Source of the DNA: Thermodesulfovibrio sp.
Lineage (GTDB): Bacteria; Nitrospirota; Thermodesulfovibrionia; Thermodesulfovibrionales; UBA6898
Assembly: GCA_013824615.1 (NCBI GenBank)
Contig: PNOC01000001.1
Coordinates: 62,001-126,000, forward strand
Direction: 5' to 3'
Length of the DNA: 64,000 nt
This document shows, one piece after another, positions 35,428 through 45,631 of this stretch (position 1 is its first letter; each line of letters starts with the position of its first letter). Position numbers and translations under genes: made by a program. A model generated the notes under the pieces. That model was not told the origin of the DNA and did no database searches. It saw nothing but the letters and a program-made list of their open reading frames with translations.

Positions 35428-36594
35428 ATGAATAAAGAAGTGATAATACTTGGTGCCGGAGCCTCCGGACTGATTGCAGCTATTGAGTCTGCCCGCAGAA
35501 AACGGTCAGTACTCGTGATCGATCATATGAAGCGGATCGGAAACAAGATCCGGATCTCGGGAGGGGGACGCTGCAACTTTACGAATCTGCACGTCACTGC
35601 GGAGAACTACATTTCCCTGAACAGCCACTTCTGCAAATCAGCCCTGACACAGTTTACCCCGGCGGATTTCATGGCACTGCTCGACCGCCACCATATAAGA
35701 TACGGGGAGAGGTCCGAGGGGCAGCTTTTCTGTATAAGGACAGCCGAGGACATTATCTCCGCGCTGCAAAAGGAAGCAACCGCCGGCGGTGTTGATTTCT
35801 CCCTGGGGACGGTGATCAAAAAGATGAGGAAGCAGAAAACCTTTGAGCTTGTGACCGACAAGGGACTTTTCACCGCAGACTCCGTGATAGTCGCCACCGG
35901 TGGTCTCTCCTATCCGGATATCGGCGCCACAAATCTCGGGTATACGATAGCAAAGGAATTCGGGTTGAAGGTCACCAGACTTCGTCCCGGCCTGGTTCCC
36001 CTGCTCTTCGATAAAAACACCGCACGCCAGTTCCAGGACCTCAGCGGGACCTCACTGAATGTTGAAATCAGCTGCAAGGGGATCCGGGTATCCGGGGGCA
36101 TGCTCATGACGCATACCGGACTGAGCGGACCCGCTGTCCTGCAGGCATCGCTCTACTGGGAGGAAGGGGAAAGTATTGCCATAAATCTGCTGCCGGAAAC
36201 AGACCTGCTCGGATTTCTGACTGATCATAGCCAGTCACGGGCCCAGCTTGCAAACGTGCTTGCATCTTTTTTGCCAAAGCGCTTTGCTCAGCGGTGGACG
36301 GAAATGAACGATCTCGCCCGCCCCCTCTGTCAATTCAGCCCCCGAGAAATCGGGCATATAGCCCACAACCTCCAGAACTGGGAGATCCGGCCGGCCGGCA
36401 CAGCTGGTTTTTCAAAGGCCGAAGTTACCCTGGGCGGCGTCGACACGGGCGAGTTGTCGTCAAAGACCATGGAGTCAAAAAAAGTGCCCGGACTCTATTT
36501 CATCGGAGAGGTCATCGACGTCACCGGACAACTCGGCGGTTTTAATCTTCAGTGGGCCTGGTCTTCAGGCTATGCAGCAGGCCAGCATGCATAG
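35428..36594 (+). CDS. NAD(P)/FAD-dependent oxidoreductase, BaiN/HI0933 family
   Basis: A 388-aa flavoprotein: the FAD-binding GAGASGLIAAIESARRKRSV near the N-terminus, the family signature RIGNKIRISGGGRCNFTN, and a C-terminal GLYFIGEVIDVTGQLGGFNLQWAWSSG. One family member (BaiN) reduces bile-acid enones, but most, including this one, have no established substrate. maf follows with a short overlap. The ATG at 35428 lies about 30 bp after a possible TATACT -10. Confidence 0.92.
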   Translation: MNKEVIILGAGASGLIAAIESARRKRSVLVIDHMKRIGNKIRISGGGRCNFTNLHVTAENYISLNSHFCKSALTQFTPADFMALLDRHHIRYGERSEGQLFCIRTAEDIISALQKEATAGGVDFSLGTVIKKMRKQKTFELVTDKGLFTADSVIVATGGLSYPDIGATNLGYTIAKEFGLKVTRLRPGLVPLLFDKNTARQFQDLSGTSLNVEISCKGIRVSGGMLMTHTGLSGPAVLQASLYWEEGESIAINLLPETDLLGFLTDHSQSRAQLANVLASFLPKRFAQRWTEMNDLARPLCQFSPREIGHIAHNLQNWEIRPAGTAGFSKAEVTLGGVDTGELSSKTMESKKVPGLYFIGEVIDVTGQLGGFNLQWAWSSGYAAGQHA

Positions 36595-37210
36595 TACGCA
36601 GGCGCCCCGACGGATCATTCTGGCCTCAGCGTCTCCGCGCCGGAAAGAACTGCTGGAACTGATCGGCGTAAGGTTTGAGGTTGTTCCGAGCAGCTACAAC
36701 GAGGACATGACGCTGAGGATGAGTCCCCGAAGACTCGCCTGCTTTCTCTCCGCAAAAAAAGCCGAAGACGTTGCCTTGCGGTGTGCCGAGGCACTGGTCA
36801 TCGCTGCTGACACCTTTATCGACCTCGACGGCCATCTTCTCGGCAAACCGCAGACAACTGCAGAAGCGATAAAAATGCTCCGGTCGCTGAACAACCGATC
36901 CCACCGTGTCATTACAGGGTTTACCGTTCTGCATACAGCCTCCGGCAGATCAATCTCCAAGGCAGTCGTAACAACGGTCTATTTCAAAAATCTTACCCAG
37001 AGGGAAATTAATGCCTATGTAGCCTCCGGAGAGCCTATGGACAAGGCCGGCGCCTATGCAATACAGGGTCTCGGGTCTGTCATAGTCAATAAAATCGACG
37101 GCGATTACTTCAATGTCATAGGTCTGCCGCTCAACGCCCTTGTACCGGTGCTGCAGGGATTCGGCGTCAAGGTCCTTAAGGACAGCCCTGCTTCAGACTC
37201 TCGACCATGA
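36587..37210 (+). CDS. maf: Maf-family nucleotide pyrophosphatase
   Basis: A 207-aa house-cleaning nucleoside triphosphate pyrophosphatase, acting on dTTP/UTP-type or modified nucleotides. Family motifs: ILASASPRRKELLELIGVRFEVVPS, AADTFIDLDGHLLGKP, MDKAGAYAIQGLG and GDYFNVIGLPL. The start is uncertain: ATG at 36587 overlaps the upstream gene by eight bases, and ATG at 36572 by more. Its 3' end overlaps that of htpG, on the other strand, by 35 bp. Confidence 0.92.
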   Translation: MHSTQAPRRIILASASPRRKELLELIGVRFEVVPSSYNEDMTLRMSPRRLACFLSAKKAEDVALRCAEALVIAADTFIDLDGHLLGKPQTTAEAIKMLRSLNNRSHRVITGFTVLHTASGRSISKAVVTTVYFKNLTQREINAYVASGEPMDKAGAYAIQGLGSVIVNKIDGDYFNVIGLPLNALVPVLQGFGVKVLKDSPASDSRP

Positions 37211-39092
37211 GCTTTGAAACCGTCTTTGCAAACGCTGCCGGGTCGCGGGGCTTCGATCCCTCAAGAATCAATGCCTGGTTATAGAGCATCTCGGTATATT
37301 CCCTGAGCTGATCTTTCTTTGCCTCGTCACCCAGCATGGCATTCATGGCATCGAAAACCGGATGTACCGGATTGATCTCAAAAATCTTCAGGCTGGCAGG
37401 AACGTCCTGTCCCATGGCCTTCATCAGCTTCTCCATATTCGGGTCCATACCGCCCTCGTCTGTCACAAGGCAGCAGGCAGAGTCCCGGAGTCTGCCTGAA
37501 AGCCGCACGTCCTTGACTTCATCCTTCAGAAAATCTTTCATCGCGGCGCGCAGTCTCTCCATGGTGACTTCGGCCTCTTTTGCCTCGGGGGCTTTTTCTT
37601 TGTCCAGGCTTATATCACCCCGGATAACCGACTTCAGCTTCTTCCCTTTGTACTCATGCAGGCTGCCCATGATGATATCGTCAACTTCATCAGGCATGAT
37701 AAGAACCTCATAGCCTTTTTCTTTAAACGCCTCAAGGTACGGGGACTTCAGGATCTCGTCCCGGTCAGTACCGGTTATATAATAGATCTCTTCCTGGGCA
37801 GGCGGCATGTTCCCGAGATATTCCGAAAAAGTGGTCAATTGGTCGTTCTCTGTCTTGGTCGAAGAAAAAAGCAGCAGTTCAGCAATCTGTTCTTTCCGTG
37901 CAAAGTCAAAATGGATGCCTTCTTTCAGGATTCGGCCGAACTCTTTAAAAAACAGCCGGTATTTCTCCGGTTCGTTCTTCTTCATCTCCGCAAGGGTATC
38001 AAGGACTTTCTTGGTGAGACTTTTTTTGATGGTATCTATCTGGCGGTTTGACTGCAAAATCTCCCTGGAAACATTCAGCGGCAGGTCAGATGAGTCAACG
38101 ACCCCCTTGATGAACCGCAGATACGGCGGTATCAGCTCTTCGCAGTGGTCCATGATCTGGACACGCCTCACATACAGCGTCGGGCCTATCTTGAAATCTT
38201 TGAAGAAAATGCCGTAGGGCACCTTTGCCGGCAAAAAGAGCAGCGCGGTAAACTCTGACGTCCCCTCTGCTTTATAGTGGATTACCTGCGAGGGATCGGA
38301 ATAATCGTGGGAGACATGCTTGTAGAACTCAAAATATTCAGCATCCGTAATTTCTGCCTTGTCCTTGAGCCAGAGGGCCTTCCTTGAATTCAGAGTCTCA
38401 TCTTCCTTTACCGTAATGGTCTTCTCTTTGTCAAAGGCATCAGGCTTTTTCCTCTCGACCTCCATGACCACCGGGTGATCTATATAGTCGGAATACTTTG
38501 TAACGATATTACGTAATTCCCATTCGTCGAGATATTTCTTCTCGTCGTCCTTTATATGCAGGACAACTTCGGTCCCGGGAGCTGTCTTCTCGGCATTGTC
38601 AATGGTAAAAGATCCGTCGGCAGCCGACTCCCATTTGACTGCCTGGCTGTCAGACAGGCCCGCCTTCTTCGTCAGCACCGTAACCCTGTCGGCCACCATA
38701 AAAGCAGAATAAAAACCAACACCGAACTGACCGATAAGTTCAGGGTTTGCCTGTTTGTCGCGGTCCTGAAGAGACTTGAGAAACTCCTTGGTCCCCGAAT
38801 GGGCAATAGTCCCCAGGGCCTGGACCACCTCATCTTTTGTCATGCCTATACCGTTGTCGCTTACGGTCAGAGTCCCTGCTGTCTTGTCTGCGGTAATCCG
38901 GATCTGCCACTCACCTGCATCTGACCCAATCTCCTTATTCGTAAGAGCTTCATACCGCGCCTTGTCTATTGCATCAGAAGCGTTCGATATCAATTCGCGC
39001 AGAAATATCTCCTTATGCGAATAAAGTGAATGGATCATCAGATCCAGGAGTTGTTTTACTTCGGTCTTGAATTCCATCTGTTCAACGGTCAT
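37176..39092 (-). CDS. htpG: Chaperone HtpG (bacterial Hsp90)
   Basis: A 638-aa ATP-dependent chaperone. The GHKL ATPase motifs are in place (FLRELISNASDAIDKARY, DNGIGMTKDEV, GQFGVGFYSAFMVADRV). The middle domain has LNVSREILQSNRQI, and the C-terminal dimerisation domain is complete. The ATG at 39092 has GAGGTG eight bases upstream. It lies 55 bp after aat; a TTGACT within that gap could give it a separate promoter. It shares the strand with clpS-clpA-aat, linking protein folding and N-degron degradation. Confidence 0.97.
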   Translation of the reverse strand: MTVEQMEFKTEVKQLLDLMIHSLYSHKEIFLRELISNASDAIDKARYEALTNKEIGSDAGEWQIRITADKTAGTLTVSDNGIGMTKDEVVQALGTIAHSGTKEFLKSLQDRDKQANPELIGQFGVGFYSAFMVADRVTVLTKKAGLSDSQAVKWESAADGSFTIDNAEKTAPGTEVVLHIKDDEKKYLDEWELRNIVTKYSDYIDHPVVMEVERKKPDAFDKEKTITVKEDETLNSRKALWLKDKAEITDAEYFEFYKHVSHDYSDPSQVIHYKAEGTSEFTALLFLPAKVPYGIFFKDFKIGPTLYVRRVQIMDHCEELIPPYLRFIKGVVDSSDLPLNVSREILQSNRQIDTIKKSLTKKVLDTLAEMKKNEPEKYRLFFKEFGRILKEGIHFDFARKEQIAELLLFSSTKTENDQLTTFSEYLGNMPPAQEEIYYITGTDRDEILKSPYLEAFKEKGYEVLIMPDEVDDIIMGSLHEYKGKKLKSVIRGDISLDKEKAPEAKEAEVTMERLRAAMKDFLKDEVKDVRLSGRLRDSACCLVTDEGGMDPNMEKLMKAMGQDVPASLKIFEINPVHPVFDAMNAMLGDEAKKDQLREYTEMLYNQALILEGSKPRDPAAFAKTVSKLMVESLKQGCP

Positions 39093-39147
39093 TATGTTTC
39101 ACCTCTATGAGAGTTTTATTATTTTTAGTATACGGCAAAAGCAAAAG

Positions 39148-39846
39148 TCAACCCATCAATGCTGTTTTTGCATCCCATGGCGCATCCACCGGCAACAGCC
39201 CGACGACCCGTCTCAGGATTTTTCTGAATTCGTCTCCAGAAATCTCGCGGGCTCCGAAACTCTGCAGATGCCGTGTCTTCACCTGGCAATCTATCAATGC
39301 ATAACCGGCTGCCGTGAGTCTTTCGACAAGAGCTGCAAAGGCCACTTTTGAGCTGTTGGGTCTGGTTGCAAACATCGATTCTCCGAAAAATATACGCCCA
39401 AGACTTATGCCATACAGCCCTCCTGCCAGTTCATCTCCATACCAGCTCTCGACAGAATGAGCATAACCCTGCTCGTGCAGCAGGCAGTAGGCGTGCATCA
39501 TATCCTCCGTAATCCAGGTCCCGTCTTCATGCCCACGTTTCACCGAGGCGCAGCCCGTAATAACGTCTTTGAAGGCCGTATCAAAGGTCACCCGGAAGTC
39601 ATCCCTCCTGATCACCTGCCTCAGGCTCCGTGAAAGCTTCAGTTCCCCGGGAAACAAGACCAGGCGGGGGTCAGGAGACCACCAGAGAATTGGAGAGTCC
39701 TCCGAATACCAGGGGAAGATTCCTCTGGTATAGGCCTGTATAATCCGCTCGGGACTGAGGTCGCCTCCAACCGCAAGAAGCCCGTCAGGATCAGCCAGTT
39801 CCGGCGGGGGGAAAACAGGATCTTCCCCGAGTGCAAAAACAGGCAT
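39148..39846 (-). CDS. aat: Leucyl/phenylalanyl-tRNA-protein transferase
   Basis: Transfers Leu or Phe from aminoacyl-tRNA to the N-terminus of proteins beginning with Arg or Lys, creating type 2 N-degrons. The 232-aa product has the family hallmarks FPPPELADPDGLLAVGGDLS, AYTRGIFPWYS, PILWWSPDPR, VESWYGDELAGGLYGISLG and SKVAFAALVERL, ending with IDCQVKTRHLQSFGAREI. It begins 4 bp after clpA, whose product degrades the proteins it tags. Confidence 0.97.
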   Translation of the reverse strand: MPVFALGEDPVFPPPELADPDGLLAVGGDLSPERIIQAYTRGIFPWYSEDSPILWWSPDPRLVLFPGELKLSRSLRQVIRRDDFRVTFDTAFKDVITGCASVKRGHEDGTWITEDMMHAYCLLHEQGYAHSVESWYGDELAGGLYGISLGRIFFGESMFATRPNSSKVAFAALVERLTAAGYALIDCQVKTRHLQSFGAREISGDEFRKILRRVVGLLPVDAPWDAKTALMG

Positions 39847-39850
39847 GGGG

Positions 39851-42112
39851 TTAGGACTGAACGCTGAAGTCCAGTTTGTCGTTCAACAGTCTGATGACAA
39901 CCCTGCCGCCCCTGGTCAGGCGCCCGAATAAAATCTCATCTGAAAGCGGGTCCTGAATCTCTGTCTGGACCAGGCGGGCCAACGGACGTGCGCCAAATAC
40001 GGGATCGTACCCCTTAAGGCTGAGCCAGTCGACAGCCTCATCTTCCATATCGAGGACCACCTTCTTCTGTCTCAATTGTTCTGAAACCGCTGAGATGAAC
40101 TTCTTCACGATCATCCGCATGACTTCCCTGGTCAGGGGAGCAAAGGTCATGATTGCATCGAGCCGGTTCCTAAATTCAGGATTGAAGAGTTTCACGAGGG
40201 CATCCGTGCCCTTCGAAAGAGCATCTCCCGCGCGCTCTCCAAAGCCGATAACACTTCCTGACATCTCCTTGGCTCCGGCGTTCGAGGTCATAATCAGGAC
40301 GACATTTCTGAAATCAGCCTTCTTCCCGTTGTTGTCCGTAAGTGTGGCATAGTCCATCACCTGCAGCAGAATGCTGAATATATCAGGGTGGGCCTTCTCT
40401 ATCTCGTCAAGAAGCAGTACGCAGAAGGGATGCTTTCTGACCGCCTCGGTCAGCAGGCCCCCCTGGTCAAAGCCTACATAGCCGGGCGGAGCACCGATGA
40501 GGCGGGCAACCGTGTGTTTTTCCATGTATTCGCTCATGTCAAATCGGACAAACCGGCTCCCCAGGACAGCTGCAAGCTGCTTGGAGACTTCTGTCTTTCC
40601 CACACCCGTAGGTCCGGTAAAGAGAAATGAACCGATCGGCCTCCCCTCGGGACCAAGCCCTGCCCTGGACCGCTTTATCGCGGCAGAAAGTACACGAATC
40701 GCCTCATCCTGACCAAAGACGGTCTGACGCAGATCATCTTCGAGATGCCTCAGCTTTTCGACATCAGATGTTGATACGGTCCGGACAGGCACACGGGCAA
40801 TCTCAGCCACCACCCTTTCTATGTCGCGGACCCCGATAGCCTTTTTCCTTCCGCTGCCCGTCGACAAACGGGCCCGGGCACCGGCTTCATCCAGAACGTC
40901 GATAGCCTTATCCGGCAGAAACTTGTCATTGACATACTTCACCGACAGTTCAGCTGCAGACCTCACTGCCCCGTCGCTGTAGCGGACACCGTGAAACTTC
41001 TCATAATATGACCTCAAACCATTGAGAATCTCCACGGCTTCAGCAAGCGACGGCTCCTGCAGCTCGATCTTCTGAAAACGCCTTGACAGAGCACGGTCCT
41101 TTTCAAAGTAGTTGCGGTACTCCTCGTAGGTGCTGGCGCCTATGCACCGTATCCGTCCGGAGTTAAGGACGGGTTTCAGAATGTTCGAGGCGTCCATGGA
41201 ACCGCCGCTGGTAGCGCCGGCCCCCACCAGAGTATGGATCTCATCGATAAAAAGCACAGCATCCGGGATCTTCTCAATGGCCTGTATGGTTGCCTTCAGC
41301 CGTGACTCGAAGTCACCGCGGTATTTCGTCCCGGCAAGCAGGGCGCCCATATCGAGAGAAAAGATCCGTGTTTTTTTCAGAAGATCAGGCACCTGGGCAT
41401 TATGAATGTTGAGGGCCAGACCCTCGACAATCGCTGTTTTGCCGACACCGGGCTCCCCGACAAACACCACATTGTTTTTTCTGCGTCTGCAAAGCACCTG
41501 TATCGTTCTTTTCAGTTCCGCAGCACGTCCGATAAGAGGGTCAATCTTGCCGGCGGCAGCCAGTGCGGTCAAATCCACGGTAAATACCTTCAGAGGATCA
41601 TGGTGAGCTGCCCTTCCCTGGTCGCGCTTCTCTCCGTCCTGCTGTTCAGAAAGGTACTCCTCCGGGAGCGGCTCCTGCAGAGACTTCACCGTCCCGTGCG
41701 ACAGGTAGTCCAGAACATCCAGCCTGGTAATACCTTCCGACTCAAGAAGATACACTGCCTGGGATTCTTCTTCAAGAAAAATTGAGGCAAGCAGGTCTCC
41801 GGCGTTCGTTTCCTGCCTGGAGGATGATTGTGTATGGAACAGGGCTCGCTGTATCACATTCTGAAAACCCGGTGTCGGATGGGGAAACTCATCAGAATGC
41901 TTCTGCAGCTTCGGAAGGTCCTTGCTGAAATACTTGTCCAAAGCACCCTTCAGCCGGAAGACATCGCCGCCGCAACTCGTAATGATTTCAATGCCGGTTT
42001 CGTCATGCAGCAGGGCATAGAGAATATGCTCGACCGTAAGATATTCATGACGACGCGTCCGTGCCTCGCGAATAGTGGCCTCAAGCGTAAGTTCCAATTC
42101 CTTGTTAATCAT
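39851..42112 (-). CDS. clpA: ATP-dependent Clp protease ATPase subunit ClpA
   Basis: A 753-aa AAA+ unfoldase that feeds substrates to the ClpP peptidase. It has an N-domain (about 1-140, the ClpS docking site), a first ATPase domain with [15 protein letters not shown] and [13 protein letters not shown], and a second with [16 protein letters not shown] and [14 protein letters not shown]. The absence of a middle coiled coil separates it from ClpB and ClpC. It is 4 bp downstream of clpS. clpP is not in the window. Confidence 0.96.
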   Translation of the reverse strand: MINKELELTLEATIREARTRRHEYLTVEHILYALLHDETGIEIITSCGGDVFRLKGALDKYFSKDLPKLQKHSDEFPHPTPGFQNVIQRALFHTQSSSRQETNAGDLLASIFLEEESQAVYLLESEGITRLDVLDYLSHGTVKSLQEPLPEEYLSEQQDGEKRDQGRAAHHDPLKVFTVDLTALAAAGKIDPLIGRAAELKRTIQVLCRRRKNNVVFVGEPGVGKTAIVEGLALNIHNAQVPDLLKKTRIFSLDMGALLAGTKYRGDFESRLKATIQAIEKIPDAVLFIDEIHTLVGAGATSGGSMDASNILKPVLNSGRIRCIGASTYEEYRNYFEKDRALSRRFQKIELQEPSLAEAVEILNGLRSYYEKFHGVRYSDGAVRSAAELSVKYVNDKFLPDKAIDVLDEAGARARLSTGSGRKKAIGVRDIERVVAEIARVPVRTVSTSDVEKLRHLEDDLRQTVFGQDEAIRVLSAAIKRSRAGLGPEGRPIGSFLFTGPTGVGKTEVSKQLAAVLGSRFVRFDMSEYMEKHTVARLIGAPPGYVGFDQGGLLTEAVRKHPFCVLLLDEIEKAHPDIFSILLQVMDYATLTDNNGKKADFRNVVLIMTSNAGAKEMSGSVIGFGERAGDALSKGTDALVKLFNPEFRNRLDAIMTFAPLTREVMRMIVKKFISAVSEQLRQKKVVLDMEDEAVDWLSLKGYDPVFGARPLARLVQTEIQDPLSDEILFGRLTRGGRVVIRLLNDKLDFSVQS

Positions 42113-42116
42113 ACCG

Positions 42117-42431
42117 TTACTCTTTCTCCATAGTGCACCTGAGAGGGAAGCCCTGAACCCGGGCCTGCTCGTGCACCTCGGTTATCTTTGCCTCGGCAAT
42201 CTGCCTCTCATACATACCGGCAAGCCCCCTGCCCTGCTTATGGACAAAGAGCATTATGCGCGTTGCCTCGACGGCATTCTTATGAAAAACCGTCTCCAGC
42301 ACCTGAACCACAAACTCCATGGTTGTATAGTCGTCATTCAGAAGATATACCCGGTACAGGGGCGGCTTTCTGGTCTGACGTCGTTCCCTGACACCGGACT
42401 CAGCTCCTGATTTCAGCCCAGGGACAGGCAC
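42117..42431 (-). CDS. clpS: ATP-dependent Clp protease adaptor ClpS
   Basis: A 104-aa adaptor that binds N-degrons and delivers them to ClpA. The core YRVYLLNDDYTTMEFVVQVL, with the NDD motif and the helix that forms the N-degron pocket, is intact, followed by VHKQGRGLAGMY. The start is a GTG with GAGGT six bases upstream. It is the first gene of the clpS-clpA-aat-htpG run and divergent from the cytochrome operon. Confidence 0.95.
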   Translation of the reverse strand: MPVPGLKSGAESGVRERRQTRKPPLYRVYLLNDDYTTMEFVVQVLETVFHKNAVEATRIMLFVHKQGRGLAGMYERQIAEAKITEVHEQARVQGFPLRCTMEKE

Positions 42432-42545
42432 GGAATACCTCTAAAAAAATAAACGGGCATATACATCATTAATATTACTTTACCATATCCGGATCACGCA
42501 CCGGTCAGGAGAAGGCCTCTGCAGCACAAGGCAGGAGCAAAGTCA

Positions 42546-42574
42546 TTGACATAAAATGAAAATATTTATATTAT
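42546..42574 (+). promoter_or_regulatory. Strong sigma70-type promoter of the cytochrome operon
   Basis: TTGACA (42546-42551), 17-bp spacer, TATTAT (42569-42574): consensus -35 and near-consensus -10. It lies 29 bp before the cytochrome ATG, in an A/T-rich stretch between divergent operons. Confidence 0.88.
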
Positions 42575-42603
42575 GTATGACTATTAAATCAGGGAGGGCA
42601 GTA

Positions 42604-43614
42604 ATGAAACCAAGAAATATTATTCTTTATCTTACTCTGGCAGTGCTCGTTTCAACAGGGTTGCTTCTTGCCGGTTGTGAGACCCTGAAAACCTCTAAAC
42701 CGATCCTGCCCCTTAAGGAATATGAAAAGATGATTGCAGGGCGTCTTGATGCCAACTATATTGGGACAAACAACTGCCTTGCTGCCTGCCACGTCCATGA
42801 TAAGATCAAGCAGGATTTTGATGCCAGCACTATGGGAGTCCAGCTTTCAAAAAAATCCGGCATGCCGCTGGTCGACTGCGAGTCCTGTCACGGTCCGGGT
42901 AGCCTGGCCGTCGAAGGGCTTACCCCCGAGAAAGTTGCCGAAGACGCCAAGGCAGGCAAAAAGACTGCGTGCGATTATAAAACCCTGATCGATATACGAA
43001 ACCTGCCGGCCCAGGCGAAATCGCTTATCTGCCTTAAATGTCATACAGCAAACGCAACCTTCAACCTCCATAACTGGAATGCCGGAACGCATGCGATCAG
43101 TGATGTCTCCTGCTCTGACTGTCATAAGCTGCACGGGGGTTCTGACCTGAAGGTCAAACCGACTGAAATCGGTGAAATGTGCGAAAAATGCCATCTTGAA
43201 ACAAAGGCAGAATTTGCACTTCCCAGTCATCACCCCGTTCCCGAAAAACGCGTCTTCTGCAACGATTGCCATGACCCACACGGCTCAACGACCGACAAAA
43301 TGCTCAGAAAGATTACCGTCAAAGAGACCTGTACGCAATGTCATGCAGACAAGGAAGGGCCATTTACCTTTCAGCATGCGGAAAATATGGAGGACTGCAG
43401 AACCTGCCACAGTCCCCACGGGTCCCCATTTAATAATCTGCTGAATGTCCCGGGACCTTTTTTATGCCTGCAGTGTCATGCCGGACATCGGACAGGGGCA
43501 ACTACCACTGAGGAAAACAGGGCTGCCAGGAATACCCGATGCACCGATTGTCATTCAACAATACACGGAACAGATCTACCCTCTGCCAGCGGCAAGGGCA
43601 GATTTATACAGTAG
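42604..43614 (+). CDS. Decaheme c-type cytochrome lipoprotein, DmsE/MtrA-like
   Basis: A 336-aa exported multiheme cytochrome, probable electron carrier across the periplasm and outer membrane. The lipobox LLAG-C25 predicts a lipid-anchored protein. Nine canonical CXXCH sites begin at C92, C143, C170, C193, C219, C243, C265, C288 and C313. A tenth, C58-LAA-C62-H63, has one extra residue (CX3CH). Ten heme sites in about 330 residues is typical of the MtrA, PioA and DmsE group, which sits inside an outer-membrane beta-barrel. A matching barrel gene follows 8 bp later. GGGAGG precedes the ATG, 29 bp after a strong promoter. Confidence 0.93.
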   Translation: MKPRNIILYLTLAVLVSTGLLLAGCETLKTSKPILPLKEYEKMIAGRLDANYIGTNNCLAACHVHDKIKQDFDASTMGVQLSKKSGMPLVDCESCHGPGSLAVEGLTPEKVAEDAKAGKKTACDYKTLIDIRNLPAQAKSLICLKCHTANATFNLHNWNAGTHAISDVSCSDCHKLHGGSDLKVKPTEIGEMCEKCHLETKAEFALPSHHPVPEKRVFCNDCHDPHGSTTDKMLRKITVKETCTQCHADKEGPFTFQHAENMEDCRTCHSPHGSPFNNLLNVPGPFLCLQCHAGHRTGATTTEENRAARNTRCTDCHSTIHGTDLPSASGKGRFIQ

Positions 43615-43622
43615 GAGGAGAC

Positions 43623-45620
43623 ATGAAGAAATCCTTTTTCATCATTATGGTATCAATACTGATATTGTCGTCTCCGGCTTTCATGGCTTTTTCGGCTGCG
43701 GCGCCAGAACAGGCAACGGCAGCAGAGGAGGCAGCCCCGGCTGATGAGGCATATGTCTTTCCGTCTATCGCCCCGGAGGCTTCATTTTCTGCCGGTTATC
43801 GCCATGTCGATTTCAGCGGTTCGTCCCGTGTCGATGAATATGAATATCTGAAAAAATCCCTTGCAGTCGCCGGGGAGTACCGCCTCTTCAGATTTCCCCA
43901 TCGTTTTCATCTCGATATATCGGCAAAAAACAGCAAGGACTATTTCGGGGACATCAATTATTCATATGAAGATGTTGTGCTGTTCAGAGGACTGTTCAGG
44001 GGTCTGTATCATAACCTTGACACTCTCAGCCTGATTGACCTTAATCCTGCAACGCCGTCACCGGGGGTTCTTCAGCGCGATACCGACCTGAGTTACGGGG
44101 TGCGCTGGAATATGAGTAATGTCTTTCTGAGGTTTAAGACTCATGATTTTCCCTTTCATGTCTATTTTGACGGCACATCCATTATTAGAAAAGGTTCTCA
44201 ACAACAGAGGTTCCTGCTCGGGTCCGGCGGCAATAGCAGTATTATCAGAACTTCACAGGCAAGAGAGATAGACTGGAAGACGCAGAATCTCGTCGTCGGC
44301 ATAAACAGTCATCTCGGCCCGCTGGAACTTGATATATCCCACGGGGAGAAGAGATTTGACTCGGGAAACAGTAATGTTTTTTTTGATTCCTATACGGCTG
44401 TTACAGGCACGCCGGCACGGGCCGCCGGCATATATCCCCATAATCTCATTCCTGATTTTAAGGGGTCAACCAACGCAGTCAAACTGCATACGTCCTATAC
44501 AGGGGGACTTGTCGCCTCCATGACTCTCTCCAACTATAGCAGCGAAAACCAGTACAGCGGTGCCAAGGCAGACTATCTGGTGGGAGCGGGAGATATCATC
44601 TGGACCCTGAAGCCAAATCTGCAGGCCTATCTGAAATACCGGCACAAGGAAGTCAGCATCGACAACCCCGAGTCGGCCACGATGACAGATACCACAAACC
44701 CTGCCAACACCTATACCTATGCCGTTGAGCACGCAGTCACCTCTATCACGGACACCGTAAACGCCGGGATAAAATACCGGCCGTTCAAGGGAGTTTCCGT
44801 AAGAGCAGACTATGCCTATGACGACATCAGGCGCGATCACGTTGCTACATTGGCCATACCGGAGGGGACCAGAAAACATACTGCATCTTTGAGTGCCGAC
44901 ATAAGGCCCGTCAGGGGACTGATCCTGCAAGCGCGGTATGCTCACAAGGAGATTGACAACCCTGCGTACAATATCGACCCCAGCCGCTCTGATGAGGGAA
45001 AGATCTCTGCTACCTGGCTCCCGTTTCCTGTCGTGAGTACGACGATCAGTTACGGAATCTCCAGTGAACACCGGAACGATATCCATTGGCTTGAGACGGA
45101 TGGCTCCACAACGCATGGAGATGAACGAAACGTTAACAGAAACAGGCTGGTCGGAAGCGTAACGCTCACGGCTTTGAAGAACGTCGCCATAACCGGCAGT
45201 TTTGTCTACATACATAACAAAATCGAGCAGGACATTGAATACCACAGCGCCACCGGAACCCCTCAGGTATATCCGTCCGCACTGAACCGGGACATGGTGC
45301 AGAGCTACTCTCTGGATATGACCTATACTCCAGGTCGTAAGACGAGCATTACCGGAGGGATAACGCACTCCATAAGCTCCGGGTCCTTTAATCCTCTGAG
45401 CCCCGTTCTGCTGCAGCCGGTTTCAGTAGCATCCTTTTCCGAGATGAAGATGCGTGAAACTGTCCTGTCGACGAGCGGAGAGTACAGGATCAACAAAGGG
45501 ACCTCCATTGGTCTGCAGTATAAGTTCAGCGAGATCAGGGACGCACTGAACAATCCTTATGATGATATTGAAAACGGCAGAGCGCATATCGTGCTGCTGA
45601 CACTCTCAAAAAAATGGTAA
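43623..45620 (+). CDS. Outer-membrane beta-barrel, MtrB/PioB-like porin partner
   Basis: A 665-aa exported protein: a signal peptide (residues 1-28), an acidic Ala-rich linker, then a long series of alternating beta strands such as FHLDISAKNSKDYFGDINYSY, GVRWNMSNVFLRFKTHDF and TVNAGIKYRPFKGVSVRADYAY, ending in an aromatic residue (LLTLSKKW) as outer-membrane proteins do. It resembles the MtrB/PioB and Geobacter-type barrels of extracellular electron-transfer conduits. No CXXC motif is present near the N-terminus, unlike Shewanella MtrB. It is 8 bp after the decaheme gene, with AGGAGGAGAC upstream. Confidence 0.85.
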   Translation: MKKSFFIIMVSILILSSPAFMAFSAAAPEQATAAEEAAPADEAYVFPSIAPEASFSAGYRHVDFSGSSRVDEYEYLKKSLAVAGEYRLFRFPHRFHLDISAKNSKDYFGDINYSYEDVVLFRGLFRGLYHNLDTLSLIDLNPATPSPGVLQRDTDLSYGVRWNMSNVFLRFKTHDFPFHVYFDGTSIIRKGSQQQRFLLGSGGNSSIIRTSQAREIDWKTQNLVVGINSHLGPLELDISHGEKRFDSGNSNVFFDSYTAVTGTPARAAGIYPHNLIPDFKGSTNAVKLHTSYTGGLVASMTLSNYSSENQYSGAKADYLVGAGDIIWTLKPNLQAYLKYRHKEVSIDNPESATMTDTTNPANTYTYAVEHAVTSITDTVNAGIKYRPFKGVSVRADYAYDDIRRDHVATLAIPEGTRKHTASLSADIRPVRGLILQARYAHKEIDNPAYNIDPSRSDEGKISATWLPFPVVSTTISYGISSEHRNDIHWLETDGSTTHGDERNVNRNRLVGSVTLTALKNVAITGSFVYIHNKIEQDIEYHSATGTPQVYPSALNRDMVQSYSLDMTYTPGRKTSITGGITHSISSGSFNPLSPVLLQPVSVASFSEMKMRETVLSTSGEYRINKGTSIGLQYKFSEIRDALNNPYDDIENGRAHIVLLTLSKKW

Positions 45621-45631
45621 GAGGAATTTGA

